Made by a program: the position numbers and the translations under genes. Source: Polyangia bacterium (GTDB taxonomy: Bacteria; Myxococcota_A; Polyangia; Fen-1088). From it: 40,006 bases of DNA. The stretch's first letter is position 1. Every line of letters begins with the position of its first letter. This document shows, piece after piece, positions 6,408 through 15,323 of the stretch. The stretch is taken from assembly GCA_036268875.1 (NCBI GenBank), contig DATATI010000078.1, forward strand, positions 1 through 40,006. Direction: 5' to 3'. Under the pieces are notes generated by a model. The model saw only the letters and a program-made list of their open reading frames with translations. It had not been told where the DNA came from and did not search any database.

Positions 6408-7169
6408 GTGGCCGGCGACGGGCAACGCCCCAGCAAAAAAGTTCGCGCCGATCTCCTGGCGGTGGAACAAGGACTGGCGCCATCACGCGAGCGAGCCCGG
6501 GCGCTGATTCTAGCGGGCGAGCTGTTGGCGGGCGATCACGCAGTGGCCAAGGCGGGTGAGCTGCTGCCACTGTCGGCGGACCTGCGGCTGCGAAATGCAC
6601 CCATGCCGTACGTCTCGCGCGGGGGGCTGAAGCTGGCGCACGCGCTGGCGACGTTCGCGGTCGACCCATCGGGACTGGTGGCGCTGGACATCGGCGCGTC
6701 GACGGGCGGGTTCACCGATTGCCTGCTTCAGCGCGGAGCGACCCGCGTCTATTGCGTCGACGTGGGGCATGGACAGCTGGCTTGGAAGCTGGCCTCCGAT
6801 GGGCGCGTGCGTGTCCTCGACAAGACCAACATTCGCCTGGCTACCGCCGATCTCCTGCCCGAACCGGCCGACCTGGTGGTCATCGACGTCTCTTTCATTT
6901 CGCTGCGCCTGGTGTTGCCGGCGGTGCGCCTCCTGGCCCGAACGGGCGCGCCGGTCCTGGCGCTGGTGAAACCGCAATTCGAGGTCGGCCGCGCCGACGT
7001 CGGCAAGGGTGGCATCGTGCGCGACGAAGCGGCGCGGGCCCGCGCGCTGGCAGAAGTGGCGGCGGCGGCGGCGCAGCTTGGCTTCACTGTCGTCGGCGAC
7101 ACGCCGTCACCCATCACCGGCGGCAAAGGCAACATCGAGTTCTTGCTTTACCTGCGCTGCCCGGCCTGA
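6408..7169 (+). CDS. tlyA: TlyA-family rRNA 2'-O-methyltransferase / hemolysin A
   Basis: 253 residues from a GTG start. Residues ~12-70 form an S4 RNA-binding domain (RADLLAVEQGLAPSRERARA), then SRGGLKL and an FtsJ-type Rossmann methyltransferase with SAM motif LDIGASTGGFTDCLL (93-107). The 2'-O-methylase tetrad is visible: K75, D160 (VVIDVSF), K188 (LVKPQFE) and E244 (GNIEFLLYL). TlyA proteins use S-adenosylmethionine to methylate ribose of cytidines in 16S and/or 23S rRNA, affecting capreomycin sensitivity; some are annotated as hemolysin A. Length is normal. It is the first core gene after the tRNA and ends 45 bases before the epimerase gene. Family assignment is firm; the exact rRNA target is not shown. 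Confidence 0.93.
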   Translation: MAGDGQRPSKKVRADLLAVEQGLAPSRERARALILAGELLAGDHAVAKAGELLPLSADLRLRNAPMPYVSRGGLKLAHALATFAVDPSGLVALDIGASTGGFTDCLLQRGATRVYCVDVGHGQLAWKLASDGRVRVLDKTNIRLATADLLPEPADLVVIDVSFISLRLVLPAVRLLARTGAPVLALVKPQFEVGRADVGKGGIVRDEAARARALAEVAAAAAQLGFTVVGDTPSPITGGKGNIEFLLYLRCPA

Positions 7170-7214
7170 TCGCCGGCGACAAAGATCGCCCGCCTCGCTA
7201 TCCTGGGGCGGCGC

Positions 7215-8192
7215 ATGCGCATCCTCCTCACCGGCGCCGCGGGCTTCATCGGCTCTCACCTGGCCGACCGTCTGCTTGCCCGCGGCGACCAGGTGATCGG
7301 CATCGACAACTTCGATCCGTTTTATCCGCGCTCAACCAAGCTGCGAAACCTGGTTGGCCCGTCGACGAACCCTGCCTTCGCCTTTCACGAAGGGGACATC
7401 ACCGCGGCGGCGGACCTGGACGCGGCGCTGGAGCGCGCGGCCGCAGGGTGTGACGTCGTCGTCCATCTGGCCGCTCTGGCGGGCGTGCGGCCATCAATCG
7501 CCCAGCCGTTGCGTTATGGCCACGTCAATGTCATGGGCACGATGCAGATCCTCGACCTCTGCCGCCGCCGCGGCATCCGGCGGCTGGTCTTCGCTTCATC
7601 GTCGTCGGTCTACGGCAGCGACAGCGCGGTCCCGTTTCGCGAATCGGATCCCTGCCAGCGGCCCCTGTCGCCGTACGCGTCCACCAAACGGTCGGGCGAG
7701 CTGCTGGCGTTCACGGCGCACCACCTTGATGAGCTCGACGTGACCTGCCTGCGCTTCTTCACGGTGTATGGGCCGCGCCAGCGCCCGGACCTGGCCATCC
7801 ACAAGTTCACGCGCCTCATCGCCGCCGGCCGTCCGATCGAGCTGTTCGGCGACGGCAGCACCTCGCGCGACTACACCTGGATCGACGACATCGCCACCGG
7901 CGTGGTGGCCGCTATCGACGAGCAGGCGGCGGCCAGCACGCCCGACTATCGGGTGTACAACTTGGGCGGCTCGCGAACCACGTCGCTGGACGAGTTGGTG
8001 AAACTGATTGCCGGGGCGTTGGGCAAGGAACCGGTGATCGTCCGCCAGCCGGAGCAGCCGGGCGACATGCGGCGCACGCTGGCCGACGTAACCCTGTCGT
8101 CGCAGCGTTTGGGTTATGCGCCGCGTGTGGCGATCGAAGACGGGATCGCCCGCTTCGTCGCCTGGTGGCGATCAGAAAACGCCGGCGGCTGA
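7215..8192 (+). CDS. NAD-dependent nucleotide-sugar epimerase (UDP-glucuronate 4-epimerase-like)
   Basis: 325-residue extended short-chain dehydrogenase. N-terminal Rossmann motif TGAAGFIG (6-13), Asp31 for NAD ribose (GIDNFDPFYPR), SSSVYG (129-134) and the catalytic pair Y154/K158 in SPYASTK. The segment YDNFDPFY-like plus RFFTVYGPRQRPD and the later NLGGSRTTSLDELV resemble UDP-glucuronate 4-epimerases, which make UDP-galacturonate for surface polysaccharides; related UDP-glucose 4-epimerases cannot be excluded. ATG at 7215 with GGGGCGG just upstream. Cytosolic. No other polysaccharide gene is adjacent. It converges with the lipoprotein gene ending at 8222. Confidence 0.88.
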   Translation: MRILLTGAAGFIGSHLADRLLARGDQVIGIDNFDPFYPRSTKLRNLVGPSTNPAFAFHEGDITAAADLDAALERAAAGCDVVVHLAALAGVRPSIAQPLRYGHVNVMGTMQILDLCRRRGIRRLVFASSSSVYGSDSAVPFRESDPCQRPLSPYASTKRSGELLAFTAHHLDELDVTCLRFFTVYGPRQRPDLAIHKFTRLIAAGRPIELFGDGSTSRDYTWIDDIATGVVAAIDEQAAASTPDYRVYNLGGSRTTSLDELVKLIAGALGKEPVIVRQPEQPGDMRRTLADVTLSSQRLGYAPRVAIEDGIARFVAWWRSENAGG

Positions 8193-8221
8193 CCAGCGCT
8201 GGCGCTCCGTCGTCGCTGGCG

Positions 8222-8836
8222 TTAGTCGTCGCCGAAACAAGTCGTCAGCGTCGCGCAGGCGGTGGCCGTGCGGAACATGCACAGGTCGGTGCCGATGGCG
8301 TTGCCGCAGTCTTCGAAGTCAGCGACCGTCGCGTCGTCACAGTCGTCGATGCTGCTGACGCAGTCGTCCTGGTCGGCGTCGTCCGATTCGTCGTCAGCGC
8401 CCGGACACATGGCGGTCTGGCCGTATCCGCCTTGCTTGTTGTTCCACCAATCACACAGCGTGGGTTTCTGATCGTCGGTCAGATCGCCGATGGCGGTGGT
8501 GCGAGGCAGGCCGCTGCTGGTTCCGGTCATCATCATTCCGCCCGTGCCGGCGCTGGCGCCGCCGGTGCCACTGTTGTCACCGCCGGTGCCGGCGGCGTCC
8601 GCGTTGTCGCCGTTGTCGCCGCCCGTGCCGGTCACGCTGCCGCCGCCACTGCCATTGTCACCGCCGCTGCCAGTCCCGCTGTTGCCGCCGCTGCCGTTGC
8701 TCCCGCCGCTGGCATTACCGTTGCTGCCGCCGGTGGCGGTGCTGGAACCGCCTTTATCCGGGCCGCAGCCCCCGGAGATCACAATTCCTGCGAGGAAAAT
8801 CGATATAATGCGCAGCGAGTTGCCCATCCACTGCAT
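8222..8836 (-). CDS. Gly/Asn/Ser-rich lipoprotein
   Basis: 204 residues. Hydrophobic signal IISIFLAGIVISGGC with Cys24 as probable lipidation site; the lipobox is not canonical. Residues 25-104 are a low-complexity Gly/Ser/Thr/Asn/Asp linker (repeats such as GTGGDN and GGSNG). The C-terminal ~95 residues hold a compact domain with eight cysteines and acidic stretches (GADDESDDADQDDC), ending in ATLTTCFGDD. Disordered linkers of this kind between a lipid anchor and a small Cys-rich domain are common in myxobacterial envelope proteins. Function unknown; probably outer-membrane anchored. ATG at 8836, with an alternative ATG at 8827. It converges with the epimerase gene. Confidence 0.75.
   Translation of the reverse strand: MQWMGNSLRIISIFLAGIVISGGCGPDKGGSSTATGGSNGNASGGSNGSGGNSGTGSGGDNGSGGGSVTGTGGDNGDNADAAGTGGDNSGTGGASAGTGGMMMTGTSSGLPRTTAIGDLTDDQKPTLCDWWNNKQGGYGQTAMCPGADDESDDADQDDCVSSIDDCDDATVADFEDCGNAIGTDLCMFRTATACATLTTCFGDD
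8525..8764 (-). repeat. Low-complexity coding repeat (Gly/Asn/Ser linker)
   Basis: Degenerate GGC/GGT/AAC/AGC codon tracts encoding residues ~25-104 of the lipoprotein. The units are irregular with no fixed period, typical of a slippage-prone linker rather than an array. Confidence 0.6.
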
Positions 8837-8938
8837 TTAGCACGCGCTTGCCAAAGGACGCCAGCCAGCCGGGCGGTTTGAGAAGTTCTGGACACCATTC
8901 CGACCAAGGACTTCAACAGATAGGTCCGGCGGCTGAGC

Positions 8939-9370
8939 CTATGTTTCTTCGTTTCGTCGCTCGACGGTCAGGCGGTCGGCGGTGCGCTGCCGTTCCAGGT
9001 GGCGGTCGACGGCCTGCCGATCCTGCCGCGCTGCTGCGTAGGCCTGCCGCGCGCTGGCTTCCGATCGGGAGGCCGGTTCCAGGACAGTGACGCGGTGGCC
9101 ATCGGCTTGCCGCTGCCTGTATGCCGCGGCTGCGGCCAGCCGGCTGACAAAGCGGTGCCGCGCCAGCACATCGACGGCGGCCTCCTGATCGCCAGCCGTG
9201 GCGCGCTCTTTTTCCCAGGCAACCCGCGCCACTGCTGCATCGCGTTTCAGGGCCTGCTGGCCCGCCAGCGCCGCCGCGGCGGCGGCCGTCGCCCGGCCCA
9301 GCTCCAACGCCGCGTCGTCTTCCGCCTTGCGGCGAAGTTCCAGCAGCTTGTCTAGCGCGTAAGTGGACAT
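8939..9370 (-). CDS. FliJ-like coiled-coil protein
   Basis: 143 residues, almost entirely predicted coiled coil: MSTYALDKLLELRRKAEDDA with Ala/Arg/Glu/Gln heptads, and a charged C-terminus (VERRNEET). The opening 'LDKLLELRRKxEDxAxxELG' and the size match FliJ/YscO-type export chaperones of flagellar and type III secretion systems, which escort export cargo and stimulate the ATPase. No other flagellar or T3SS gene is in the window, so it may be an orphan or a general coiled-coil protein. Divergent from the Ser/Thr kinase gene, ATG 37 bases from the kinase start. Confidence 0.6.
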   Translation of the reverse strand: MSTYALDKLLELRRKAEDDAALELGRATAAAAAALAGQQALKRDAAVARVAWEKERATAGDQEAAVDVLARHRFVSRLAAAAAYRQRQADGHRVTVLEPASRSEASARQAYAAARQDRQAVDRHLERQRTADRLTVERRNEET

Positions 9371-9406
9371 TGAATCTTGGAAAGGTCGATCCTACCCTCG
9401 TCGGGG

Positions 9407-11221
9407 ATGAGCGCCACCCGCGAGATTGCGGCCCGTCGATACCGTATTGAACGTTATCTGACCGAAGGCGGGATGGGCGCCATCTACATCGGCAAGAAGC
9501 TGGGACCCGGCGGCTTTGAAAAAGAAGTCGTGCTCAAGCAGCTTCTGCCCGAATACACCTCGCGGCCCGAGTTTCGCGATCTGTTTTTCCGCGAGGCTAA
9601 GATCTCCGCCACTCTCGACCACGTCAACATCGTCCACACGTTCGATCTGGTCGAATCCGACGAATCGCTGTTCATCGTGATGGAGTTCGTGCGCGGCGCC
9701 GACCTGCGCACGATCATCCGGCGGGCCAAGTATCGGCGCCGGGAATTGTCCGTGTCCGCCGCCATTCACGTGGCGCTGGAGATCCTGGCCGGGCTTTCCT
9801 ACGCGCACAAGCGCCGCAATCCCAGCGGCGCCTCGCTGGGGATCATTCACCGCGACGTCTCGCCGTCGAACATCCTCTGCTCGGCGCAAGGCGAGGTGAA
9901 GCTGTCCGACTTTGGCATCGCCAAGGCGTCATCACACGCCTCGGTTTTTTATCGCGTGCGCGGCAAGGTCGGGTACATGTCGCCCGAACAGGCGCGCAAC
10001 GAGACCATCGACGCGCGCACCGATCTGTATTCGGTGGCGGTCTGTCTTTATGAAGCGCTGACCATCGAACGTCTGTTCATCGGCGATCTCAGCACGCCTC
10101 CGGACGTGATTTATGGACAGCCACTGCTGCCACCCTCGCGCAAGCGCAAGGGATTACCCACCGATCTGGATCGGGTGCTCTTGAAGGCGTTGGCCATCGA
10201 CGCCGGCCAGCGCTATCAGGACGCGGGCGCCTTCGCCGAAGCCTTGCGCCAGGTGGCCCACCGCCACAACCTGCTGTCCTCGGCGCCGCAATTGGCGGAA
10301 CACCTGCGCGAAATTCTGGGCTCCGATCCCGGTCGCTGGTTACAGGACGACAAAGGCGAGCCCTCCGATCCCGAAACCCACAAGCTGCCCACCCAGACCA
10401 TGGAAGGAAAAGAAGCGCAGTCTCTGGGAATTGTGGAAGGCGCAAACTTGTACGTCGTCAGCGGCGGGGACGTGGTAAGCCCAAATACCGTGGTACCGCC
10501 GAGTAAGTCCGGTTCTGGTATGCGCGCTGTGCCTCCGCCTTCAGGCTCGGAGACCACGCGCAAAGTGCCCGACCCGCGGCGCGCCGCCGAGTTGGCCAGC
10601 GATCTGTTCATCTCGGTCGTGGACGATGAAGAAGAGCCGACGCGCCTACGCGATTTCTCGTCGGGACCGCCTGCGCGCGGCCAATCGCCGGCCGCCGCCG
10701 CGGCCACCAAACCAGTCGCCGCCGTCTCTAGCCCGCCGGCCCGCCTGCGCATTCCGCCCCCCCCACCGCGCGAGGCGTTGGCGCCGCCGCGTCCGTCCAC
10801 GCCGGACTCCCCCTTCGAGGATGCCGACGAGCGCGATCAATTTCCTGCCACCCCACCGCCGGTCAGCATAGCTCCGGTGCCGACTGGTCGCTCCACGGGG
10901 AACCATGTGCCGGCTGGTTATTCTGCGAGCAGCCGTCCGGTTGCGCCGGCACCCGTCTCGCAGCGTCTGCCGTCGCAGTCGATCATTCAGCCGCGTCTAG
11001 ATCGCTCGCCCACCCCGCGCGAGCTGCCGCGGGTCGGCCCGGTCAACCTGCGCCCGCCCGAGACCATCGACTTTCGCGCGGAAGCACCGGTGGCGATCCG
11101 GCGGGGAGGCCCACCTGGATTGCTGGTGCTGCTGGTGCTCGTGGCCGCCGCCGTCGGTGGCGTCAAGCTGGCCGAGTTCGTGACCCGGGCCGACATGGTG
11201 AGCTTATCCGAAACGAAATGA
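9407..11221 (+). CDS. Hanks-type serine/threonine protein kinase
   Basis: 604 residues from the ATG at 9407 (a TTG 30 bases upstream is in frame). The kinase domain occupies ~10-285: Gly loop LTEGGMGAIY, K44 (EVVLKQLL), HRDVSPSNIL with D150, SDFGIAK with D168, GKVGYMSPEQ as the APE-equivalent, and helix F DLYSVAVCLYE. A ~270-residue Pro/Ala/Arg-rich linker follows, then one hydrophobic helix near the C-terminus (LLVLLVLVAAAVGGV) and ~18 further residues. It is thus a membrane-tethered cytosolic kinase with almost no extracytoplasmic sensor. HRDVSPSN, rather than HRDLKPxN, is common in myxobacterial kinases. Its stop overlaps the start of an FHA/sigma54 activator (ATGA, 11218-11221), so the activator is the likely phosphorylation target. 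Confidence 0.95.
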   Translation: MSATREIAARRYRIERYLTEGGMGAIYIGKKLGPGGFEKEVVLKQLLPEYTSRPEFRDLFFREAKISATLDHVNIVHTFDLVESDESLFIVMEFVRGADLRTIIRRAKYRRRELSVSAAIHVALEILAGLSYAHKRRNPSGASLGIIHRDVSPSNILCSAQGEVKLSDFGIAKASSHASVFYRVRGKVGYMSPEQARNETIDARTDLYSVAVCLYEALTIERLFIGDLSTPPDVIYGQPLLPPSRKRKGLPTDLDRVLLKALAIDAGQRYQDAGAFAEALRQVAHRHNLLSSAPQLAEHLREILGSDPGRWLQDDKGEPSDPETHKLPTQTMEGKEAQSLGIVEGANLYVVSGGDVVSPNTVVPPSKSGSGMRAVPPPSGSETTRKVPDPRRAAELASDLFISVVDDEEEPTRLRDFSSGPPARGQSPAAAAATKPVAAVSSPPARLRIPPPPPREALAPPRPSTPDSPFEDADERDQFPATPPPVSIAPVPTGRSTGNHVPAGYSASSRPVAPAPVSQRLPSQSIIQPRLDRSPTPRELPRVGPVNLRPPETIDFRAEAPVAIRRGGPPGLLVLLVLVAAAVGGVKLAEFVTRADMVSLSETK

Positions 11222-12573
11222 GCATCGACCGGTCAGCGACCCGCATCATCGATCCGTTGGCCGCGTTCGTGCGGCAGGCGGGCCGGGGACGTTTTTTGGT
11301 GGTGAAGGGCCCTGACCGCGGCGAATCCATCCGGCTTGGCGAGGAATCGATGACCCTGGGCTCGGGCGCGGGCAGCGACGTATTGCTCAGCGATCCCACG
11401 GTGTCGCGCCGCCACCTGGTCGCCGAGCCGCAAGGGCAAAGCTTGGTGGTGCGCGATCTGGGATCGACCAACGGCTCATTCGTTCAAGGCTCACGCTTTC
11501 AAGAGCTGACCTTGGGTTTTGGCGCCGAGGTGACCATCGGCCAGACAACGTTGAAGTACGTGCCCGACGAGGAAGCCGTCGACGTCCCGCCGTCCAACGA
11601 AGAAGCCTTCGGTTCGCTGGTGGGTCGCGATCCCAAGCTGCGCAAGCTGTTCCGCCTGCTGGGCGACGTGGCCGCTACCGACGCCACGGTGTTGCTGGAG
11701 GGCGAGACCGGCACCGGCAAGGAATTGTTCGCCGAGGAGATCCACCGTCACAGCGCGCGCGCCAACGGACCGTTCATCGTGTTCGACTGTGGCGCGGTGC
11801 CGTCCGATCTGATCGAGTCCGCGCTGTTCGGCCACGTGCGCGGCGCCTTCACCGGCGCCATCTCCGATCGCCGCGGCGCCTTCGAAGAGGCCGACGGCGG
11901 CACGTTGTTCCTGGACGAGATCGGCGAGCTGGCGCCCGAGATGCAACCGTCACTGCTACGCGCGCTGGACAAGCACACCATTCGTCCTGTCGGCGCCAGC
12001 GGCTACCAGCAAGTTTCGGTGCGCGTCGTCGCGGCGACCAACCGCGATCTGCGCGCCGAGATCGCCGCCAAACGGTTTCGCGAGGATCTCTATTACCGGC
12101 TGGCGGTGGTGCGCATCGCGGTGCCGGCGCTGCGCGATCGCCTGGACGACGTGCCGCTGCTGGTGTCGCTGTTCGTGCGCCACTTTGCCGGCAATCGTTC
12201 GCTGGAGATTCTCGACGAGCAGGTGCAGCGCTTGCGCAACCACCGCTGGCCCGGCAACGTGCGCGAGCTCCGCAACGTGGTCGAGCGGGCCTGCGCGTTG
12301 TCGCGGGGGTCCCGCCTGGAACTGGAAGACGCGATGGACGATCGCCCGACCGGACGAACACCCAGCGCCGAACCGACGCTGGCTGGCGACGTGGACCTGC
12401 CCTTCAAAGAAGCCAAGTCGCGGGTGGTCGACGATTTTGAACGCCGGTACGTCGAGTCTTTGCTGCTGCGCCACCGCGGCAATCTGTCGGCCGCCGCCCG
12501 CAGCGCCGAGATCGACCGCAAGCACCTGCGCGAGCTGTTGCGCAAGCACGGCCTGCGCGAGCCCAGCGAATAG
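11218..12573 (+). CDS. FHA-domain sigma54-dependent transcriptional activator
   Basis: 451 residues. FHA domain ~25-115 ([29 protein letters not shown]), which binds phosphothreonine. AAA+ sigma54-interaction domain ~132-370: Walker A GETGTGKE (162-169), GAFTGA loop (209-214) for sigma54 contact, Walker B GGTLFLDE (227-234), and the R-finger region [13 protein letters not shown]-terminal Fis-type HTH ~405-450 ([20 protein letters not shown]). It remodels RNA polymerase-sigma54 at -24/-12 promoters. The FHA input replaces the usual receiver domain, so a Ser/Thr kinase rather than a histidine kinase should control it. Translational coupling (4-base overlap) to the kinase supports this pairing. 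No defects seen. Confidence 0.96.
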   Translation: MSIDRSATRIIDPLAAFVRQAGRGRFLVVKGPDRGESIRLGEESMTLGSGAGSDVLLSDPTVSRRHLVAEPQGQSLVVRDLGSTNGSFVQGSRFQELTLGFGAEVTIGQTTLKYVPDEEAVDVPPSNEEAFGSLVGRDPKLRKLFRLLGDVAATDATVLLEGETGTGKELFAEEIHRHSARANGPFIVFDCGAVPSDLIESALFGHVRGAFTGAISDRRGAFEEADGGTLFLDEIGELAPEMQPSLLRALDKHTIRPVGASGYQQVSVRVVAATNRDLRAEIAAKRFREDLYYRLAVVRIAVPALRDRLDDVPLLVSLFVRHFAGNRSLEILDEQVQRLRNHRWPGNVRELRNVVERACALSRGSRLELEDAMDDRPTGRTPSAEPTLAGDVDLPFKEAKSRVVDDFERRYVESLLLRHRGNLSAAARSAEIDRKHLRELLRKHGLREPSE

Positions 12574-12657
12574 ACCGGCGGTTTGCCCCGCCCGCCCCTG
12601 GCGCGCCACCCCATGTGGGCTGGTTTGGGGCCGGCAATGCTAGACTCAAGGTTGTTT

Positions 12658-13470
12658 ATGGGGCTTTTAGACGAGCTGCGCGCCCGTGCCGCCAGCCTGA
12701 CCAGAGACCTGACCGAAGGTGTCGCCGACTCTGGGCACACCGCGGTCTATCTGCGCCAGCTTCTGCGCGGCAACCGCGCCGATCGCGTGCAGTCCGCGCC
12801 CGTCCCGACGGTGACCATGGCCGGCGAGGACCACCCGCTGCCGCCCGCTGGTCCGCCGGTCCTGCTCATTCACGGTTATCTGGCCACGCGTGGGTCGCTG
12901 CACCTTTTGGAAGGTCAGCTGGTCCATCGAGGCCACGTGGTGATGAGCTATCCGCTGGGGCCGATCAACCTGCGCGACATCCGCGACTCGGCCGGGCTCA
13001 TCGCCCGCAAGGTCGAGTCGGTGGTGACCCAGACCGGCGTCGAACGCATCGACATCGTCGGGCATTCGATGGGCGGACTGGTCGGGCTTTACTATTTGAA
13101 ACGATTGGGCGGCCGGCACCGGGTGCGGCGTCTCATCCTGCTCGGGACGCCGGCCCAGGGGACCTGGTCGGCGCTGCTGGGTCTGGTCACCGCCCCGCTG
13201 GGCGTGGCCAGTTTGCAGTTGCTGCCCGGCAGCCCGTTTCTGCGCGATCTAAGCGAAGGGCCCCTGCCCGCCGGCGCCGAGGTCATCTCTATCGGCGCCG
13301 AACGGGATTGGCTGGCCCCAATGCCGTCAACCATGCTGGCCGGCGTGCGCCATCTGGCCTTGCCGACGGGGCATTCCGGACTGCTGGTCGAGGCGGAAGT
13401 GGCCGAGGTGATCGACCGCCTGCTGCGCGACAGGGGCGCGGTTGTTGACGGCGCCCCCCCAACAACTTAA
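12658..13470 (+). CDS. Alpha/beta-hydrolase, lipase / PGAP1-like
   Basis: 270 residues from the ATG at 12658 (AAGG upstream; in-frame starts at 12583 and 12637 look less likely). Alpha/beta-hydrolase fold: oxyanion HG in LLIHGYLATRGS (H72-G73), nucleophile S137 in IVGHSMGG, then candidate catalytic D217 (ERDWLAP) and H239 (PTGHSGLL). The pattern fits triacylglycerol lipases and PGAP1-like esterases acting on lipid esters. No signal peptide is seen, so the product is probably cytosolic or uses another route. It follows the sigma54 activator by 84 bases and precedes the FHA-DUF4388 gene by ~60, so it may belong to the signalling operon. Substrate unknown. Confidence 0.85.
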   Translation: MGLLDELRARAASLTRDLTEGVADSGHTAVYLRQLLRGNRADRVQSAPVPTVTMAGEDHPLPPAGPPVLLIHGYLATRGSLHLLEGQLVHRGHVVMSYPLGPINLRDIRDSAGLIARKVESVVTQTGVERIDIVGHSMGGLVGLYYLKRLGGRHRVRRLILLGTPAQGTWSALLGLVTAPLGVASLQLLPGSPFLRDLSEGPLPAGAEVISIGAERDWLAPMPSTMLAGVRHLALPTGHSGLLVEAEVAEVIDRLLRDRGAVVDGAPPTT

Positions 13471-13527
13471 AATTTCGAAGTTTTGAGCACCTTTAGGCCG
13501 CGAGACGTCTTGCAAGGCGGGAGTCCA

Positions 13528-14460
13528 GTGGGCTCAGAAGCCGTTCAGTGGGCACTTCGATTCATCTCGGGAAAGTATCAAGGGGGCGAGTTTCCCCTCC
13601 GGCCACATCGCGAGATCGTCATCGGCCGTTCATCCGACCTGGACATGGTCCTGGTCGAAGACATGGTGTCGCGCAAGCACGCCAAGATCACCACCGATGA
13701 GAAGGTCGTTGCCATCCAGGACCTAGGTTCGACCAACGGCACCTTCGTCAACGGCGAGAAGATCCGCAAAGTCGATCTGAAGGACGGCGATCGGATCTTG
13801 ATCGGCACGTCGATCATCAAGCTGGTCTACGTCGACGGTGAATTGACCCACAGCCTGTCGGAGACCGAGGCGCGGTCGCGCATGGCGGTGACGGCGAACA
13901 AGAAACCGCCGACGCGATCGATGTCCGGCAGCATCGAAGAGATTCCGCTTCCGGACTTGCTGCAATTGCTGTCGACCAGCCGCAAGTCGGGCGTGCTGGT
14001 GGTTCGCTCCGACGGTGGCGTGGGCAAGCTGTACATGCGCAAGGGGCAGATCTACTTCGCCAGCATCGACGACAGCTTCAACATGGGCCCACGCAAAGCC
14101 ATCTTTCGGATGCTGAGCTGGGCGCAAGGCTTCTTCGAACTGGAGCCGCCCGACGAGCGTGCCGTGCTGGAAGAGCTGCAAGATTCCACCGAGGGCCTGT
14201 TGATGGAAGGCATGCGCCAGCTGGACGAGTACCGCGTGGTGGTTGAAAAACTGCCGCCCTCAACGTCACGCCTCAGCATCCCGCGGCCGCTCGAGCCCAA
14301 GCTGCGCGAGCTTGGCCCTGAAGAGCTGGACGTCTTTCAGCAGGCGATGACCGCCGACACCATCCGCACGCTGCTCGACGAGAGCTCGCTGACGGATCTG
14401 TCGGTGGCCGAGAAACTGAAGAGCCTGCTCGAAAAAGGCTATCTGATCGTCAGCGGGTAA
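13528..14460 (+). CDS. FHA and DUF4388 domain protein
   Basis: 310 residues from a GTG at 13528 preceded by GGGAG; an in-frame TTG at 13483 would add 15 residues and has a poorer ribosome site. FHA domain at ~15-100 (IGRSSDLDMVLVEDMVSRKH, DLGSTNGTFVNG). DUF4388/PATAN-like domain at ~130-225 (SIEEIPLPDLLQLLSTSRKS, GVLVV, GKLYMRKGQIYFA). The C-terminal ~80 residues are helical and end in SLLEKGYLIVSG. The combination is characteristic of deltaproteobacterial/myxobacterial signalling and motility regulators; the FHA part should read phosphothreonine on partners, possibly substrates of the nearby kinase. Cytosolic. Converges with the MBL operon, which ends at 14472. Confidence 0.9.
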   Translation: MGSEAVQWALRFISGKYQGGEFPLRPHREIVIGRSSDLDMVLVEDMVSRKHAKITTDEKVVAIQDLGSTNGTFVNGEKIRKVDLKDGDRILIGTSIIKLVYVDGELTHSLSETEARSRMAVTANKKPPTRSMSGSIEEIPLPDLLQLLSTSRKSGVLVVRSDGGVGKLYMRKGQIYFASIDDSFNMGPRKAIFRMLSWAQGFFELEPPDERAVLEELQDSTEGLLMEGMRQLDEYRVVVEKLPPSTSRLSIPRPLEPKLRELGPEELDVFQQAMTADTIRTLLDESSLTDLSVAEKLKSLLEKGYLIVSG

Positions 14461-14471
14461 GCGTCGGCTGA

Positions 14472-15323
14472 TCAGACCGTGAGGCTGTTACCTTCGGCGG
14501 CGCCGACCAGCTTGATCGCGTTGCCACCTTGCTCGTCGAGCAGGCGGCGACCGCGCGCCAGCAAGGCGTCGACGTCGCTGTCGGTGTAGTCCTGGTCATA
14601 GTGAAACAAGACCAGCGTCTTCACCGCCGAGCGGACCGCGACCGAGACGGCGTCTTCGATCGACGACAGGCCGCGGTCGGGATAGCGGCGGCGATCTTCC
14701 GGCGTGTACGTGCTGTCGTGGATCAGCACGTCGGCGCCGCGATACAAGGCCAGCGACGCCTCGGGCGGGCCGGCGGAGGGATAGCCGGCGTCGCTGGCGT
14801 AGACCACCGCGCGGCCGGCCTCTTCGATGCGAAAGGCCAGCGCGCCCGAGCGGCCGTGCGGATTGGCGCAGGCGATCACGCGGCAGCCTTCCACGTCGAA
14901 CGGCGCGCCTTCGGTGACGGCGGCGATCTCGATGGTGGCGCCCATGTTCTTCAGCGTCTGCACCGGAAAATATTGCGGCGCCATCTGCCCTTCCAAGATC
15001 CCCTCCAGCATCGCCGAGCTTTTGCCGCCGCCGAAGATGTTGAAGACGTTGCCGGGAACGTAAAGCGGCACGAAGAACGGAAAGCCCTGGATGTGGTCCC
15101 AGTGGGCGTGGGTCAGCAAGATGCTGGCGGCGCCACGCCCGCTGCCGAGAGGCCCGCTCATCAGCGAAATTCCCAGATTGCGCGCGCCGGTGCCGCAGTC
15201 GAGGACGATCAGACGATCGTCGGCGGTGCGCAGCGAGATGCACGCCGTGTTGCCGCCAAAGCGCGTGGTGCCCGGCCCCGGCGCCGGGATCGATCCGCGC
15301 ACGCCCCAGAACGTCAACTCCAT
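14472..15323 (-). CDS. MBL-fold metallohydrolase (paralogue 2 of tandem pair)
   Basis: 283 residues. Opens MELTFWGVRGSIPAPG and carries the metal motif H72-x-H74-x-D76-H77 (LTHAHWDHIQG), a second histidine in ANPHGRSG, and later metal-ligand candidates in YASDAGYP and VLFHYDQDY. The family is cyclic-nucleotide-phosphodiesterase/RNase Z-like metallo-beta-lactamase-fold hydrolases (class II PDE / PhnP-type), acting on phosphodiesters; the substrate is unknown. The ATG (15323-15321) shares one base with the stop of the upstream paralogue, so the two are translationally coupled. The proteins share WGVRGS, GGNT, D-GTG, THWDHIQG-like and PEDxxR segments, indicating tandem duplication. No signal peptide. 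Converges with the FHA-DUF4388 gene. Confidence 0.85.
   Translation of the reverse strand: MELTFWGVRGSIPAPGPGTTRFGGNTACISLRTADDRLIVLDCGTGARNLGISLMSGPLGSGRGAASILLTHAHWDHIQGFPFFVPLYVPGNVFNIFGGGKSSAMLEGILEGQMAPQYFPVQTLKNMGATIEIAAVTEGAPFDVEGCRVIACANPHGRSGALAFRIEEAGRAVVYASDAGYPSAGPPEASLALYRGADVLIHDSTYTPEDRRRYPDRGLSSIEDAVSVAVRSAVKTLVLFHYDQDYTDSDVDALLARGRRLLDEQGGNAIKLVGAAEGNSLTV

Noticed and set aside
8525-8764. Repetitive tract resembling a repeat array
   Set aside because: Units are irregular and in frame, encoding a Gly/Asn/Ser linker of a lipoprotein; no spacers or conserved direct repeats, so not CRISPR.
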